Positions 1 to 8,660 of a DNA stretch of 64,000 nt are shown piece by piece; within the stretch, counting starts at the first letter, position 1; the number at the start of each line of letters is the position of its first letter. The position numbers and the translations under genes were made by a program. Source of the stretch: Pseudomonas sp. ATCC 13867 (lineage in GTDB: Bacteria; Pseudomonadota; Gammaproteobacteria; Pseudomonadales; Pseudomonadaceae); NCBI RefSeq assembly GCF_000349845.1, contig NC_020829.1:2239001-2303000 (forward strand), written 5' to 3'. Under the pieces are notes generated by a model that was not told where the DNA came from, did not search any database, and saw only the letters and a program-made list of their open reading frames with translations.

Positions 1-11
1 GCTGAGCAGGT

Positions 12-1175
12 TCAATCCGGCCAATGCCACGCCGGGGCATCGAACATGCCCTGGTCGCGGATGCGCGTCTGGCCCAGTTCCTTGTCCAGGTGCAGGCAGT
101 TGCACTCGGGGTGCTCCTCCAGCGTGGCGATCAGCCGGCTGGCGTGGGACACGACCCAGACCTGGGTGTGCTTCGAGGCCTCGATGATCAACCGTCCCAG
201 CGCCGGCAGCAGGTCCGGGTGCAGGCTGGTTTCCGGTTCGTTGAGCACCATCAGCGACGGCGGGCGCGGGGTGAGCAGGGCGGCGACCAGCAGCAGGTAG
301 CGCAGGGTGCCGTCGGAGAGTTCCGCCGCGCTCAGCGGGCGCAGCAGGCCGTATTGCTTCAGCGCCACGGCGAAGCGTCCACCGGGCTGGCAGTCGATCT
401 GCAGTTCGGCGCCGGGGAAGGCGTCGCTGATGGCGGTTTCCAGTGCTGTCGCGTTGCCGATTTCACGAATGGTCTGTAGCGCAGCGGCGAGGTCGCGGCC
501 GTCGTGGTGCAGCACCGGGGTGCGGGTGCCGAGTTGCGGCTGGCGCGCGGGGGCGTCGGCATCGGTGCGGAAGTGGTCGTAGAAGCGCCAGCCGCGAATC
601 TGCTCGCGCAGCAGCAGGGCTTCGGGGCAGTCCGAGCCGCCGCCGATCCGGGTGAACAGGCTGTCGAAAGTCGGGATGTGCTGCTCCAGCACCTGCCAGC
701 TGCGGCCTTCGCGGGCGCGCAGCATAGGCCCGTTGCGTTCCACCAGTTGCGACGCGGGGCGGTACCAGGGGCCGGCCCAGATGCTTTCGTGCTTGATCTC
801 CGGGTCCAGGCCGAAGGCGCTGACCACCGGCGGGGGCGGCAGGCCGAGGGCGATGGCGTAGCCGAAATCTTCGCCGGCAAAGCCCAGGCGCAGGCGCTTC
901 ACTTCGTTGCGCGGTCCGCCCTGGACTTCCACTTCGCCCGTGCGCATGCGCCGTGAATGGGTTTCCGGCCCGGCCCAGAAGGTGGATTCGAGCCCGCCCT
1001 CGCGCGCCAGTGCATTCACCACGCCGCCCTGGGCGGTCTCGGCAAGCAGGCGCAAGGCGCGATAGAGGTTGGACTTGCCGCTGCCGTTGGCGCCGGTGAT
1101 CAGATTCAGCCGGCCCAGTGGCAGCACCAGCGAGTTGATCGAGCGGTAGTTGGCGACGGCCAGGGTGTACAGCAT
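12..1175 (-). CDS. AAA family ATPase (RecF/SMC-like, AAA_21 type)
   Basis: Stand-alone ATPase of the RecF/SMC/ABC superclass; the cellular role of this subgroup is generally unknown, with DNA repair or anti-phage defence common guesses. The N-terminus has the fold's opening motif followed by a Walker A, GANGSGKS, at residues 28-35. The C-terminal third carries an ABC-type signature (LSDGTLR), a Walker B (LMVLNEPETSLHPD) and a switch histidine (VVSHASR). There is no coiled-coil insert long enough for a true SMC, and no partner nuclease is visible. I start at MLYTLAV because the fold begins there; another ATG lies 11 codons upstream (base 1208) and neither has a strong ribosome site. The family assignment is firm, the function is not. 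Confidence 0.85.
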   Translation of the reverse strand: MLYTLAVANYRSINSLVLPLGRLNLITGANGSGKSNLYRALRLLAETAQGGVVNALAREGGLESTFWAGPETHSRRMRTGEVEVQGGPRNEVKRLRLGFAGEDFGYAIALGLPPPPVVSAFGLDPEIKHESIWAGPWYRPASQLVERNGPMLRAREGRSWQVLEQHIPTFDSLFTRIGGGSDCPEALLLREQIRGWRFYDHFRTDADAPARQPQLGTRTPVLHHDGRDLAAALQTIREIGNATALETAISDAFPGAELQIDCQPGGRFAVALKQYGLLRPLSAAELSDGTLRYLLLVAALLTPRPPSLMVLNEPETSLHPDLLPALGRLIIEASKHTQVWVVSHASRLIATLEEHPECNCLHLDKELGQTRIRDQGMFDAPAWHWPD

Positions 1176-1229
1176 GCGGGGCGATCCGGTTCGGGCAATC
1201 GCCCGCATGCTAGCAGAAGGGGTGCGCCA

Positions 1230-2435
1230 TTACGGCGCACGGCGCCAGTTCAGCACCAGTTGGGTCAGCAGCCCGGCCACCAGGCCCCAGAACGCCGAGC
1301 CCACGGAGAACAGGGTGAACCCCGAAGCGGTGACGAGGAAGGTGACCATCGCCGCTTCGCGCTGGCGCGCGTCGGCCATCGCGTTGGTCAGGCCGTTGGT
1401 GATCGAGCCGAGCAGGGCCAGCGCCGCGATGGACAGCACCAGCGCCTTGGGCAAGGCGGCGAACAGTGCGGCCAGGGTGGCGCCGAAAATGCCGGCTACG
1501 CCGTAGAACAGGCCGCACCAGAGCGCGGCGGTGTAGCGTTTGTGCGGGTTCTCGTGGGCTTCCGGGCCGGTGCAGATGGCTGCGCTGATCGCCGCCAGGT
1601 TGATGCCGTGGGAGCCGAAAGGCGCCAGCAGCAGCGAGGCGACGCCGGTCACCGAGATCAGCGGCGAGGCGGGCACCTGGTAGCCATCGGCGCGCAGTAC
1701 GGCCAGGCCCGGCATGTTCTGCGAGGCCATCGCCACGATGAACAGCGGAATGGCGATGCTGATGGTGGCGGCCAGCGAGAAGCTCGGCGCGGTCCACACT
1801 GGACGGGCGATTTCCAGCTGGAAGTGGCTGAAGTCGAGCAGGCCGAGGACGCCGGCCAGGACGACGCCCACCAGCAGCGCGGCGAACACCGCGTAGCGCG
1901 GCGACAGGCGCTTGGCCACCAGGTAGCTGAGGAACATCGCCACCACCAGCAGGGTTTGCTGCTGCGCGGCATTGAGGATCTCGACGCAGATGCGGAACAG
2001 CACGCCGGCCAGCAGGGCAGCCGCCAGCGAGCCGGGCACCTGGCGCATCAGGCGGTCGAAGCTGCCGGTGATGCCGCACAGGGTGATCAGCCCGGCGCAG
2101 ACGATGAAGGCGCCGATGGCCTCGCCGTAGGGTACGCCGGGCAGGCTGCTGATCAGCAGTGCAGCGCCGGGGGTGGACCAGGCGATGACGATGGGCGTGC
2201 GGTAGCGCAGGGTCAGGCCGATGGTGGTCAGCGCCATGCCGATGGACAGCGCCCAGATCCACGAGGAAATCTGCGCGCTGGAGAGCCCCGCCGCCTGGCC
2301 GGCCTGGAACATCAGCACCAGCGAGCTGGTGTAGCCGGTGAGCATGGCGACGAAGCCCGCGACCACGGCGGCGGGGGAGGTGTCGGCCAACGGGCGCAGG
2401 CGTGCGGGGGCGGTGTCAGTCATACGGGGTTCCAT
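1230..2435 (-). CDS. BenE family benzoate/H+ symporter-like transporter
   Basis: Inner-membrane secondary transporter of about 401 residues, nearly all hydrophobic and consistent with roughly 12 membrane segments. It resembles BenE, the benzoate-proton symporter family (for example GFVAMLTGYTSS near the N-terminus and MADARQREAAMVTFLVTASG near the C-terminus). The ATG overlaps the TGA of the upstream LysE-type gene (ATGA, bases 2435-2437), which argues for translational coupling; a second ATG at 2423 is possible. No benzoate-degradation genes are nearby, so the substrate is unproven and 'benE' is not assigned. Confidence 0.85.
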   Translation of the reverse strand: MEPRMTDTAPARLRPLADTSPAAVVAGFVAMLTGYTSSLVLMFQAGQAAGLSSAQISSWIWALSIGMALTTIGLTLRYRTPIVIAWSTPGAALLISSLPGVPYGEAIGAFIVCAGLITLCGITGSFDRLMRQVPGSLAAALLAGVLFRICVEILNAAQQQTLLVVAMFLSYLVAKRLSPRYAVFAALLVGVVLAGVLGLLDFSHFQLEIARPVWTAPSFSLAATISIAIPLFIVAMASQNMPGLAVLRADGYQVPASPLISVTGVASLLLAPFGSHGINLAAISAAICTGPEAHENPHKRYTAALWCGLFYGVAGIFGATLAALFAALPKALVLSIAALALLGSITNGLTNAMADARQREAAMVTFLVTASGFTLFSVGSAFWGLVAGLLTQLVLNWRRAP

Positions 2436-3037
2436 CAGGCGCTGGTGAGCAGCGGGTAGAGCGAGGCGACCAGCAGGGCCGCCATGCCGACATTGAACAG
2501 GCGCAGGCGCCTGGGATCTTCCAGCCAGCGCCGCAGCAGGCTGCCGATGATCGTCCAGACGCCCACGCTGGGCAGGTTGACCACGGCGAACAGGGTGGCC
2601 AGGATAATCACGTTGCTGATGAAGGCGTCGGGCGGCAGGTAGGTGGCGATGGCGCCCACTGCCATGACCCAGGCCTTGGGGTTGACCCACTGGAAGGCGG
2701 CGGCCTGGAGAAAGCTCATCGGCTGGCTGCCTTGCGCATCGGCGGCTTCGGGGGCGCCGGCACGGGCGATCTTCCACGCGAGGTAAAGCAGGTAGGCGCC
2801 GCCCGCGTAGCGCAGTGCCTGGTAGCTCGCCGGGAAGCGCTCGAACAGCTGGTGCAGGCCCATGCCGACGGCCACCACCAGCAGCAGAAAGCCGATGCTG
2901 ATGCCAAGCATGTGCGGAATGGTCCGGCGGATGCCGAAATTCACGCCCGAGGCCAGCAGCATCATGTTGTTGGGGCCGGGGGTGATGGAGGTGACGAAGG
3001 CGAACAGCACGAAGGCGCCGAGGAGTTCGATGGGCAT
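2435..3037 (-). CDS. LysE/RhtB family amino-acid exporter
   Basis: Membrane exporter of about 200 residues, the usual LysE/RhtB size. The family hallmark SITPGPNNMM lies in the first membrane segment, followed by about five further hydrophobic segments. Such proteins export amino acids or their analogues by proton antiport. It is first in a two-gene minus-strand unit with the BenE-like transporter. I chose the ATG at 3037 (MPIELL); a GTG four codons upstream (3049) is also open. Substrate not predictable from sequence. Confidence 0.88.
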   Translation of the reverse strand: MPIELLGAFVLFAFVTSITPGPNNMMLLASGVNFGIRRTIPHMLGISIGFLLLVVAVGMGLHQLFERFPASYQALRYAGGAYLLYLAWKIARAGAPEAADAQGSQPMSFLQAAAFQWVNPKAWVMAVGAIATYLPPDAFISNVIILATLFAVVNLPSVGVWTIIGSLLRRWLEDPRRLRLFNVGMAALLVASLYPLLTSA

Positions 3038-3195
3038 GGCGGAATACACCGGTCTTGTTGTGCTTGCAGACTAATGCCGGTGACGGAGGCTGTCCCGTAA
3101 CAGCCAGGCGCCGAGTGGGCCGTACAGTGGCGCTGGCAATCGCCCGGCGGGCTCAGTATGTTGCACCTCCATCGTCAGCCTGGAGTCTATGGCCA

Positions 3196-3837
3196 ATGGA
3201 CCAGAACCCTTACGCCGCGCCCAAGGTAGAGCTGGTAGACGCCCGGGCGCCGGAGCCTTTCCTCAGCGGGAACTGGAATGCCGGCGGGTTGCGAGTGCTG
3301 GCGGGGTTGAGCCTGGCCTTGCTGCTGAGCGAGCTGGTTCTGCTGGGGCTGTCGATCGTCAATCGCCTGCCGGGCTTTTTCGGCATCCCGCAACTGGAGG
3401 TGTGGTTGAGCGTGCTGAGCGTGTTGCTCGGCTGCTTCCTGAGCTGGCGCTGCACGCGCTTCCTCGAGGACCGTTTCAGTGCCCGTGGCCTGCGCTGGCC
3501 GCTGGCGATCTCGATCGGCATGGCGGTGCTGATGCAGCTCCACAGTCTGGTGTTCGACGTCCAGTTCGGCGAGGTCAACAGCCTCGCCACGCTGGCCTTC
3601 CTGCTGATGTTCCTGCCCAGCGGCATCGCCCAGCTCTGGTACGGCATCCGCGTGCTGAAGATCCCGCTGCCCTATCCCTCGGTGAAGGTGATGGGCTGGT
3701 TCGATGTGGTGACCGGCGGGTGTCTGGCGACGGTCGTCCTGTTCGTGCCCGGCACGCTGCTGGCGATGGTCGGCGCCATCCCCCTGGCGCTGATGTTCCT
3801 GCGCGGCGCGCGGGAGCTGGACGGCGCGACGGGTTAA
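3196..3837 (+). CDS. Hypothetical integral membrane protein with NPYAAP N-terminus
   Basis: A 213-residue protein opening with MDQNPYAAPKVEL. The short NPYAAP tag is frequent at the cytoplasmic N-terminus of uncharacterised gammaproteobacterial membrane proteins. About five hydrophobic segments follow, with no catalytic motif. Its TAA stop (3835-3837) and the stop of the convergent MarR gene share the palindrome TTAA, so the two genes end within each other. Function unknown. Confidence 0.7.
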   Translation: MDQNPYAAPKVELVDARAPEPFLSGNWNAGGLRVLAGLSLALLLSELVLLGLSIVNRLPGFFGIPQLEVWLSVLSVLLGCFLSWRCTRFLEDRFSARGLRWPLAISIGMAVLMQLHSLVFDVQFGEVNSLATLAFLLMFLPSGIAQLWYGIRVLKIPLPYPSVKVMGWFDVVTGGCLATVVLFVPGTLLAMVGAIPLALMFLRGARELDGATG

Positions 3838-4277
3838 TCCCGTTCCAGCGGATGGGCGATGGCCTGGTTCACCGCCATCCAGCCCTTGACCGCATCCTCG
3901 CCGGCCTCGTTGAAGGCGCGGCGCAACAGCCGGTCCTGTTCGCGGCGCAGGGCTTTCTCCAGCTTGCTGCCTTCGGGCGTCAGTTCCAGCAGGCGTTTGC
4001 GCTTGTCGCTGTCGGCCGCTTCGCTGCGGATCAGGTGCATTTCCACCAGTTGGCGCAGCGGCGTGTTCAGGGCCTGCTTGGTCACGCCCAGGGCGGCGAG
4101 CAACTGGCTGACGCTCAGGCCCGGCTTGCGTGCGATGAAGAACAGGATGCGGTGATGGACACGGCTGAGCCCGCGGCGGGCGAGCATTTCGTCCGGTTTC
4201 GCGGTGAAGGCTCGGTAGCTGTAGAAGAACGCTTCGATGGCCTGGAGCTGCAGTGCGCTTTTTATTAGGTCAGGCAT
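3834..4277 (-). CDS. MarR family transcriptional regulator
   Basis: A 147-residue winged-helix repressor-type protein. The recognition region reads LSVSQLLAALGVTKQALNTPLRQL, followed by the wing (RSEAADSDKRKRLLELT), both typical of MarR dimers. It is divergent from the aminotransferase gene (82 bases between start codons), so autoregulation and control of that gene is the simplest inference. Ligand unknown. The 3' end overlaps the convergent membrane-protein gene by four bases. Confidence 0.88.
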   Translation of the reverse strand: MPDLIKSALQLQAIEAFFYSYRAFTAKPDEMLARRGLSRVHHRILFFIARKPGLSVSQLLAALGVTKQALNTPLRQLVEMHLIRSEAADSDKRKRLLELTPEGSKLEKALRREQDRLLRRAFNEAGEDAVKGWMAVNQAIAHPLERD

Positions 4278-4359
4278 ATTGACGTATCCGTGCGGGGCGT
4301 CGTAGTTTCGGTCAAGCAGTTTGACTCATTCCTCCGTGCTCACGCTACCGGTGACCCCA

Positions 4360-5517
4360 ATGGCCTTCTCCGAACGCATTGCCCGTCTGAAAAGCTCCCT
4401 GATTCGTGAAATCCTGGCTGCGGCGCAGCGTCCGGAAGTGATGTCCTTCGCCGGCGGCCTGCCCGCCGAGGCCATGCTGCCGAAGGTCGAGTGGGCCGAT
4501 ATGCCCGCGGGCATGGGCCAGTACGGCATGAGCGAGGGCGAACCGGCCCTGCGCGAGGCCATCGCCGCCGACGCGCGCAAGCTGGGCGTACCCTGCGAGG
4601 CGAGCCAGGTGCTGATCGTCAGCGGCTCGCAGCAGACTCTCGATCTGGCCAGCAAGCTGTTCATCGATCCGGGCACCGAGGTGCTGCTCGAAGCGCCGAC
4701 CTACCTGGCCGCGCTGCAGGCGTTCCAGCTGTTCGGGGCGAACTGCCTGACGGTGCCGCTGGGCGCCGAAGGCCCGGACGTTGCCGCGCTGCGCCAGCGT
4801 CTTGAGACCAGCAAGCCGGCCTTCGCCTACCTGATCCCGACCTTCCAGAATCCGTCCGGCGTGCGCTACAGCGAACAGCGTCGCGACGAGGTCGCCGCCG
4901 TGCTCGACGAGTTCGGCGTGACCCTGATCGAGGACGAGCCCTACCGCGAGCTGGTGTTCGACGAAGGCGCCGCGACTCCGCTGGTCAGCCGCCTGAAGAC
5001 CTCCAGCTGGATCTACACCGGCACCGTTTCCAAGACGCTGTTGCCGGGCCTGCGCGTGGGCTTCCTGATCGCCACCCCGGACCTGTTCCCGCACCTGCTG
5101 CGCCTGAAGCAGTCCGCCGACCTGCATACCAACCGTGTCGGCCAGTGGCAGGCGCTGCAATGGTTCGGCACCGAGGCCTACCGTGGCCACCTGGCCGAGC
5201 TGCGCGACTTCTACCGCATCCGCCGCGATGCCATGCAGGTGCAACTGGCGGAGCACTTCGCCGAGCTGGCCGACTGGAACCTGCCCCAGGGCGGGCTGTT
5301 CTACTGGCTGAAGCTCAAGCAGCCGCTGGACACGCGCACACTGCTCGACGCGGCCCTGCGGCAGAACGTAGCCTTCATGCCTGGCGAGCCGTTCTTCACC
5401 GACCCGGACGCCAACCCCGGCTACCTGCGGCTGAACTTCAGCCACGTGGCGCCCGAGCGCGCGGGCGAGGGCCTGCGTCGCCTGGCTGCGGTAATCCGCG
5501 AAGCCCAGGCTCACTGA
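4360..5517 (+). CDS. PLP-dependent aminotransferase (2-aminoadipate/LysN-like, class I/II)
   Basis: Cytosolic fold-type I PLP enzyme of about 385 residues, close to the 2-aminoadipate aminotransferase / MocR C-domain group but without a GntR helix-turn-helix. The PLP lysine is K225 in TGTVSKTLLPGLRVGF; other family signatures are the SGSQQTLDL cofactor loop, PTFQNPSG and IEDEPYRELVF. I start at MAFSERI; an upstream TTG at 4360-39 (4321) is open but has no better ribosome site. It is followed, with a 9-base gap, by a GST gene and is divergent from a MarR regulator. The amino donor and acceptor cannot be told from sequence. Confidence 0.88.
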   Translation: MAFSERIARLKSSLIREILAAAQRPEVMSFAGGLPAEAMLPKVEWADMPAGMGQYGMSEGEPALREAIAADARKLGVPCEASQVLIVSGSQQTLDLASKLFIDPGTEVLLEAPTYLAALQAFQLFGANCLTVPLGAEGPDVAALRQRLETSKPAFAYLIPTFQNPSGVRYSEQRRDEVAAVLDEFGVTLIEDEPYRELVFDEGAATPLVSRLKTSSWIYTGTVSKTLLPGLRVGFLIATPDLFPHLLRLKQSADLHTNRVGQWQALQWFGTEAYRGHLAELRDFYRIRRDAMQVQLAEHFAELADWNLPQGGLFYWLKLKQPLDTRTLLDAALRQNVAFMPGEPFFTDPDANPGYLRLNFSHVAPERAGEGLRRLAAVIREAQAH

Positions 5518-5526
5518 GGAGTGACC

Positions 5527-6129
5527 ATGTACACCGTCTACGGCGATCAACTTTCCGGCAACTGCTACAAGGTCAAGCTGGCCCTGCACCTGCTCGGCCT
5601 GCCTTACCAGTGGCGCGACATCGATATCCTCAAGGGCGAGACGCAGACGCCCGAGTTTCTGGCGAAGAACCCCAACGGCAAGGTGCCGGTGCTGGAGCTG
5701 GAAGACGGCACCTGCCTGTGGGAGTCCAACGCCATCCTCAACTTCCTCGCCGACGGCAGCGACCTGCTGCCCGGCGAACCGCGCCTGCGCACCCAGGTGC
5801 TGCAATGGCAGTTCTTCGAGCAGTACAGCCACGAGCCCTACGTGGCGGTGGCGCGCTTCATCGAGTTCTACCTCGGCCTGCCCGAGGAGCGCCGCGAGGA
5901 GTACGTCCGCTGCCACAAGGGCGGCTACAAGGCGCTGAAGGTGATGGAGAAGCAACTGGAGCAGACGCCCTATCTGGTGGGCGACAGCTATTCCATCGCC
6001 GATATCACCCTGTACGCCTACACCCATGTGGCGCACCAGGGCGGCTTCGACCTGTCGAACTTCCCGGCGATCAACGCCTGGCTGGCGCGGGTGGCCGATC
6101 ACCCGCGGCATGTGGGGATGCAGGACTGA
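5527..6129 (+). CDS. Glutathione S-transferase family protein
   Basis: A 200-residue cytosolic GST with an N-terminal thioredoxin-fold domain (NPNGKVPVLELEDG, then ESNAIL for glutathione binding) and a C-terminal helical domain containing GDSYSIADITLYAYTH, the conserved N-capping motif. The start is the ATG at 5527 because TGAGGAG lies five bases upstream. It is probably co-transcribed with the aminotransferase. A Rho-independent terminator follows directly. Conjugation of electrophiles or disulfide chemistry is likely; substrate unknown. Confidence 0.9.
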   Translation: MYTVYGDQLSGNCYKVKLALHLLGLPYQWRDIDILKGETQTPEFLAKNPNGKVPVLELEDGTCLWESNAILNFLADGSDLLPGEPRLRTQVLQWQFFEQYSHEPYVAVARFIEFYLGLPEERREEYVRCHKGGYKALKVMEKQLEQTPYLVGDSYSIADITLYAYTHVAHQGGFDLSNFPAINAWLARVADHPRHVGMQD

Positions 6130-6150
6130 CCCGGCGACCGGCCATTGAAA

Positions 6151-6179
6151 ACGCCGCTTCCCTGGAAGCGGCGTTTTTC
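6151..6179 (+). terminator. Rho-independent terminator after the GST gene
   Basis: An 11-base perfect stem (ACGCCGCTTCC / GGAAGCGGCGT) with a tiny loop, followed by a run of T, 21 bases after the GST stop codon. Confidence 0.9.
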
Positions 6180-6203
6180 GTTGCGCCGCGCGGGCTTTTC
6201 GCA

Positions 6204-6294
6204 GGGCCGAGGGGGACGCCCAGTCCTTGCCTGCGAACCCGTTTCCGGCAACTCCAATGCTCATGCGGTTTGCGAGCACGCTCGCTCCTACAGG
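6204..6294. repeat. Two degenerate REP elements upstream of the hemerythrin gene
   Basis: Bases 6204-6238 are a decayed copy of the long REP subtype (GAGGGGGACGCCCAGTCC insertion). Bases 6268-6294 are an inverted copy of the ordinary REP (TTTGCGAGCACGCTCGCTCC). The rest of the 379-base gap up to 6508 shows no other clear signal. Confidence 0.7.
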
Positions 6295-6508
6295 TTGATC
6301 CGAGCTTCTGTGCGGAGAATCGGCAAGATGCAATCGGACGAGTCCGAAATGATCGCTCTAAACCGATGATTTCGGCGCTTTGGGGTTGACCGGCATCATG
6401 GCCGCGTTTTGTCGCTCTCCCTAGTCTGGACGTGCTGCATGCGGTCGTACCGTTGTGGCCGGGCGCGGGTTGCAGGCAGTGTCGCCGTCCGGCGAGTGAG
6501 GGGGGAAG

Positions 6509-6970
6509 ATGGCCTATCTGGTCTGGCAGGAGGATCTCAATACCGGGATCCAGGTAATCGACGCGCAGCACAAGCGCATCGTCGAGATGATCAACCAACT
6601 GCACGACGCACAGGCACGGCATGACCGGGCGCTACTGGGCAACGTGATCGAGGAGTTGGTCGACTACACCCTTTCGCATTTCGCTTTCGAGGAAACCCTG
6701 CTGGAGGACTCCGGCTACCAGTTCACCCGCGCGCACAAGAAGGTCCATGAGCTGTTCATCAAGCGGGTTTCCGATTACCGCATGCGCTTCGAGTCCGGCG
6801 AGGACGTGGCCGATGAGCTCAAGGGGCTGCTGGGTCGCTGGCTGTTCAATCACATCCGCAACGACGACGCCAACTACGTGGCGTCGGTGAAGGCCGGAAT
6901 GCAGGCGCTGACCCGCGACCAGGGGCAGGGAGGCTGGCTGTCGCGGTCGATGAAGCGCTTCTTCGGCTGA
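6509..6970 (+). CDS. Bacteriohemerythrin
   Basis: A 153-residue cytosolic O2-binding di-iron protein. All canonical iron ligands are present: H21, H57, E61, H76, H80, H115 and D119, in the order and spacing of bacteriohemerythrins (HFAFEE, HKKVH, HIRNDD). There is no fused signalling domain, so oxygen storage or delivery, or oxygen/NO sensing through a partner, is expected. The start is preceded by a purine-rich GAGGGGGGAAG. It stands alone with its own upstream gap. Confidence 0.92.
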   Translation: MAYLVWQEDLNTGIQVIDAQHKRIVEMINQLHDAQARHDRALLGNVIEELVDYTLSHFAFEETLLEDSGYQFTRAHKKVHELFIKRVSDYRMRFESGEDVADELKGLLGRWLFNHIRNDDANYVASVKAGMQALTRDQGQGGWLSRSMKRFFG

Positions 6971-7067
6971 ATCATCGGGGAAATCGGCCCTTTCCCGGCG
7001 CGAAACCCTCAAGGCTATCTATGCTCAGTGCAAAACGCCAAGACATGCCCTGGGGGGGCTCATCGGT

Positions 7068-7916
7068 ATGAAAACGCTGTTGAAATCGCTGTTGCTGGTT
7101 TCCCTGTTGATGTCTGCATTTTCCCTGTTCGCCGCGCAGACGGCCGCTCCGGCCGAGGCCAAGCGCGCCCAGGCGCTGCTGAACAAGGCCGTGACCTACT
7201 ACGAGAAGGAGGGGGACAAGGCCTTTGCGGCGTTCAGCCGCCAGGGTGAGTTCATCGATGGCGATCTCTACGTCTTCGTGGTGGACAGCAAAGGCACCAT
7301 GCTGGCCAGCGGCGGGCCTTCGGTGGTGCTGATCGGTCGCGACGTGTCGACGACGCTCGATCCCGCCCTGCGCGAACAGTTCGCCAAGGCGCTCGCCGAA
7401 CCTGCGAGCGGCAAGGTGAAGCAGGCGGACTACCGCTGGAAGAACTGGTCCGATGGCCGCGTCGAGCGCAAGCACGTGTACTACCAGCGGGTAGGCGAGC
7501 GCTTCATCGCCACCGGCTACTACCTGCCGCGCGCCACGCCGGAGCGGGCGGCGGCGATGCTGGACAAGGCCGTGAAGGCCGTGGAAACCGATCCGGACGC
7601 TACCTTCCGCAAGGTAAACGCGCTGGATAGCAGCTTCATCGAGGACGATCTTTATGTGTTCGTCGTGGATCTCGACACTTCCAGGTTCGTTGCCCACGGC
7701 TTCAACAACCGCATGGTCGGCACCGACTTCGCTTCGCTGAAGGATCCGGGCGGCAACCCGGTCGGCCACGCCATGCTGGAGCTGGCTCGCGGCCAGGGCG
7801 AAGGGGAGTTCGAATACCAGTGGCGCAACCCGGTGACCACCCAGGTGGAGAATAAGCACGCCTACCTGCGCAAGGTCGGTCACTACATGGTCGCGGTGGG
7901 TTACTACACGCGCTGA
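7068..7916 (+). CDS. Periplasmic protein with two tandem single-Cache domains
   Basis: A 282-residue exported protein: signal peptide at residues 1-23 (MKTLLKSLLLV...FAAQ), then two related units, about residues 35-155 and 165-282. Each contains the Cache-type pattern 'DxDLYVFVVD ... G.D ... YRWKN/YQWRNP ... (R/K)KVG..(F/Y)(I/M)(A/V)(T/V)GYY'. Cache domains bind small ligands outside the cytoplasm, usually at the front of chemoreceptors or kinases; here no signalling module is attached. It ends just before a shared terminator opposite folE. Function unknown, domain call secure. Confidence 0.85.
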   Translation: MKTLLKSLLLVSLLMSAFSLFAAQTAAPAEAKRAQALLNKAVTYYEKEGDKAFAAFSRQGEFIDGDLYVFVVDSKGTMLASGGPSVVLIGRDVSTTLDPALREQFAKALAEPASGKVKQADYRWKNWSDGRVERKHVYYQRVGERFIATGYYLPRATPERAAAMLDKAVKAVETDPDATFRKVNALDSSFIEDDLYVFVVDLDTSRFVAHGFNNRMVGTDFASLKDPGGNPVGHAMLELARGQGEGEFEYQWRNPVTTQVENKHAYLRKVGHYMVAVGYYTR

Positions 7917-7936
7917 CCGGCGGGGATGACAGGCAG

Positions 7937-7964
7937 AAAAAACCGGCCCGAGGGCCGGTTTTTT
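7937..7964. terminator. Bidirectional terminator between the Cache gene and folE
   Basis: Symmetrical hairpin AAAAAACCGGCCC / GGGCCGGTTTTTT. Both strands end in a T run, so it can serve the plus-strand Cache gene and the minus-strand folE. Confidence 0.9.
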
Positions 7965-7981
7965 CATGGCGGCGGTTCGGC

Positions 7982-8527
7982 TCAGCGGATCAGGCTGAGG
8001 AACTCGCTGCGGGTGGCGGCGTTCTCGCGGAACTCGCCGAGCATCACCGAGGTGACCATCGAGGAGTTCTGCTTCTCCACGCCGCGCATCATCATGCACA
8101 TGTGCTTGGCCTCGATCACCACGGCCACGCCCAGCGCGCCGGTGACCTGCTGCACGGCCTCGGCGATCTGCCGCGACATGTTTTCCTGGATCTGCAGGCG
8201 GCGGGCGTACATGTCGACGATGCGCGCGACCTTCGACAGCCCCAGCACCTTGCCGTTGGGAATGTAGGCGACGTGGGCCTTGCCGATGAAGGGCAGCAGG
8301 TGGTGCTCGCAGAGCGAGTAGAGCTCGATGTCCTTGACCAGCACCATTTCGCTGTTGTCGGAGCTGAACAGCGCGCCGTTGACGATCTCCTCCAGCGTCT
8401 GCTGGTAGCCGCGGCAAAGGTACTGCATGGCTTTGGCGGCACGCTTGGGCGTATCGACCAGGCCTTCACGGGTAACGTCCTCACCGAGTTGGCTGAGGAT
8501 CGCGGAGTAGTGTTGTTCCAGGGACAT
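7982..8527 (-). CDS. folE: GTP cyclohydrolase I (FolE type)
   Basis: Converts GTP to 7,8-dihydroneopterin triphosphate, the first step of folate/tetrahydropterin synthesis, as a cytosolic decamer. At 181 residues it has the bacterial FolE length. Zinc ligands are C73 and H76 in SLCEHHLLP and C144 in KHMCMMMRG. The GSKVARIV-like segment reads [16 protein letters not shown]. It lies downstream of the Smr-domain gene on the minus strand, as recalled for PA1674-PA1675. Confidence 0.95.
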   Translation of the reverse strand: MSLEQHYSAILSQLGEDVTREGLVDTPKRAAKAMQYLCRGYQQTLEEIVNGALFSSDNSEMVLVKDIELYSLCEHHLLPFIGKAHVAYIPNGKVLGLSKVARIVDMYARRLQIQENMSRQIAEAVQQVTGALGVAVVIEAKHMCMMMRGVEKQNSSMVTSVMLGEFRENAATRSEFLSLIR

Positions 8528-8660
8528 GGATCTACCTGTGGCAATGACAAATATGAAAAACCGTGGCGCAGGGTAGGGCGCGCGGCCTTGGCTGGCAAGG
8601 GTGGCGTGCCGGTTGGCGCGTTATGGCGGCGGTGCTGGCGCCAATCGTTTCCCGGCCCGA

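Noticed and set aside
12..1175. Anti-phage defence island at the left edge
   Set aside because: A single AAA ATPase without partner nuclease or other defence genes; the flanking genes are ordinary transporters.
957..2459. Plus-strand frame of 500 codons opposite the AAA ATPase and BenE genes
   Set aside because: Gly/Gln/Arg-rich with no motif; the minus strand has clear domain matches.
3831..3840. Shared TTAA at convergent stops of the membrane-protein and MarR genes as a signal
   Set aside because: Tail-to-tail overlap of stop codons is common in compact genomes and needs no special explanation.
4321..4360. TTG start giving 13 more residues on the aminotransferase
   Set aside because: No ribosome site and the extra residues are not family-like; ATG 4360 preferred, though not proven.
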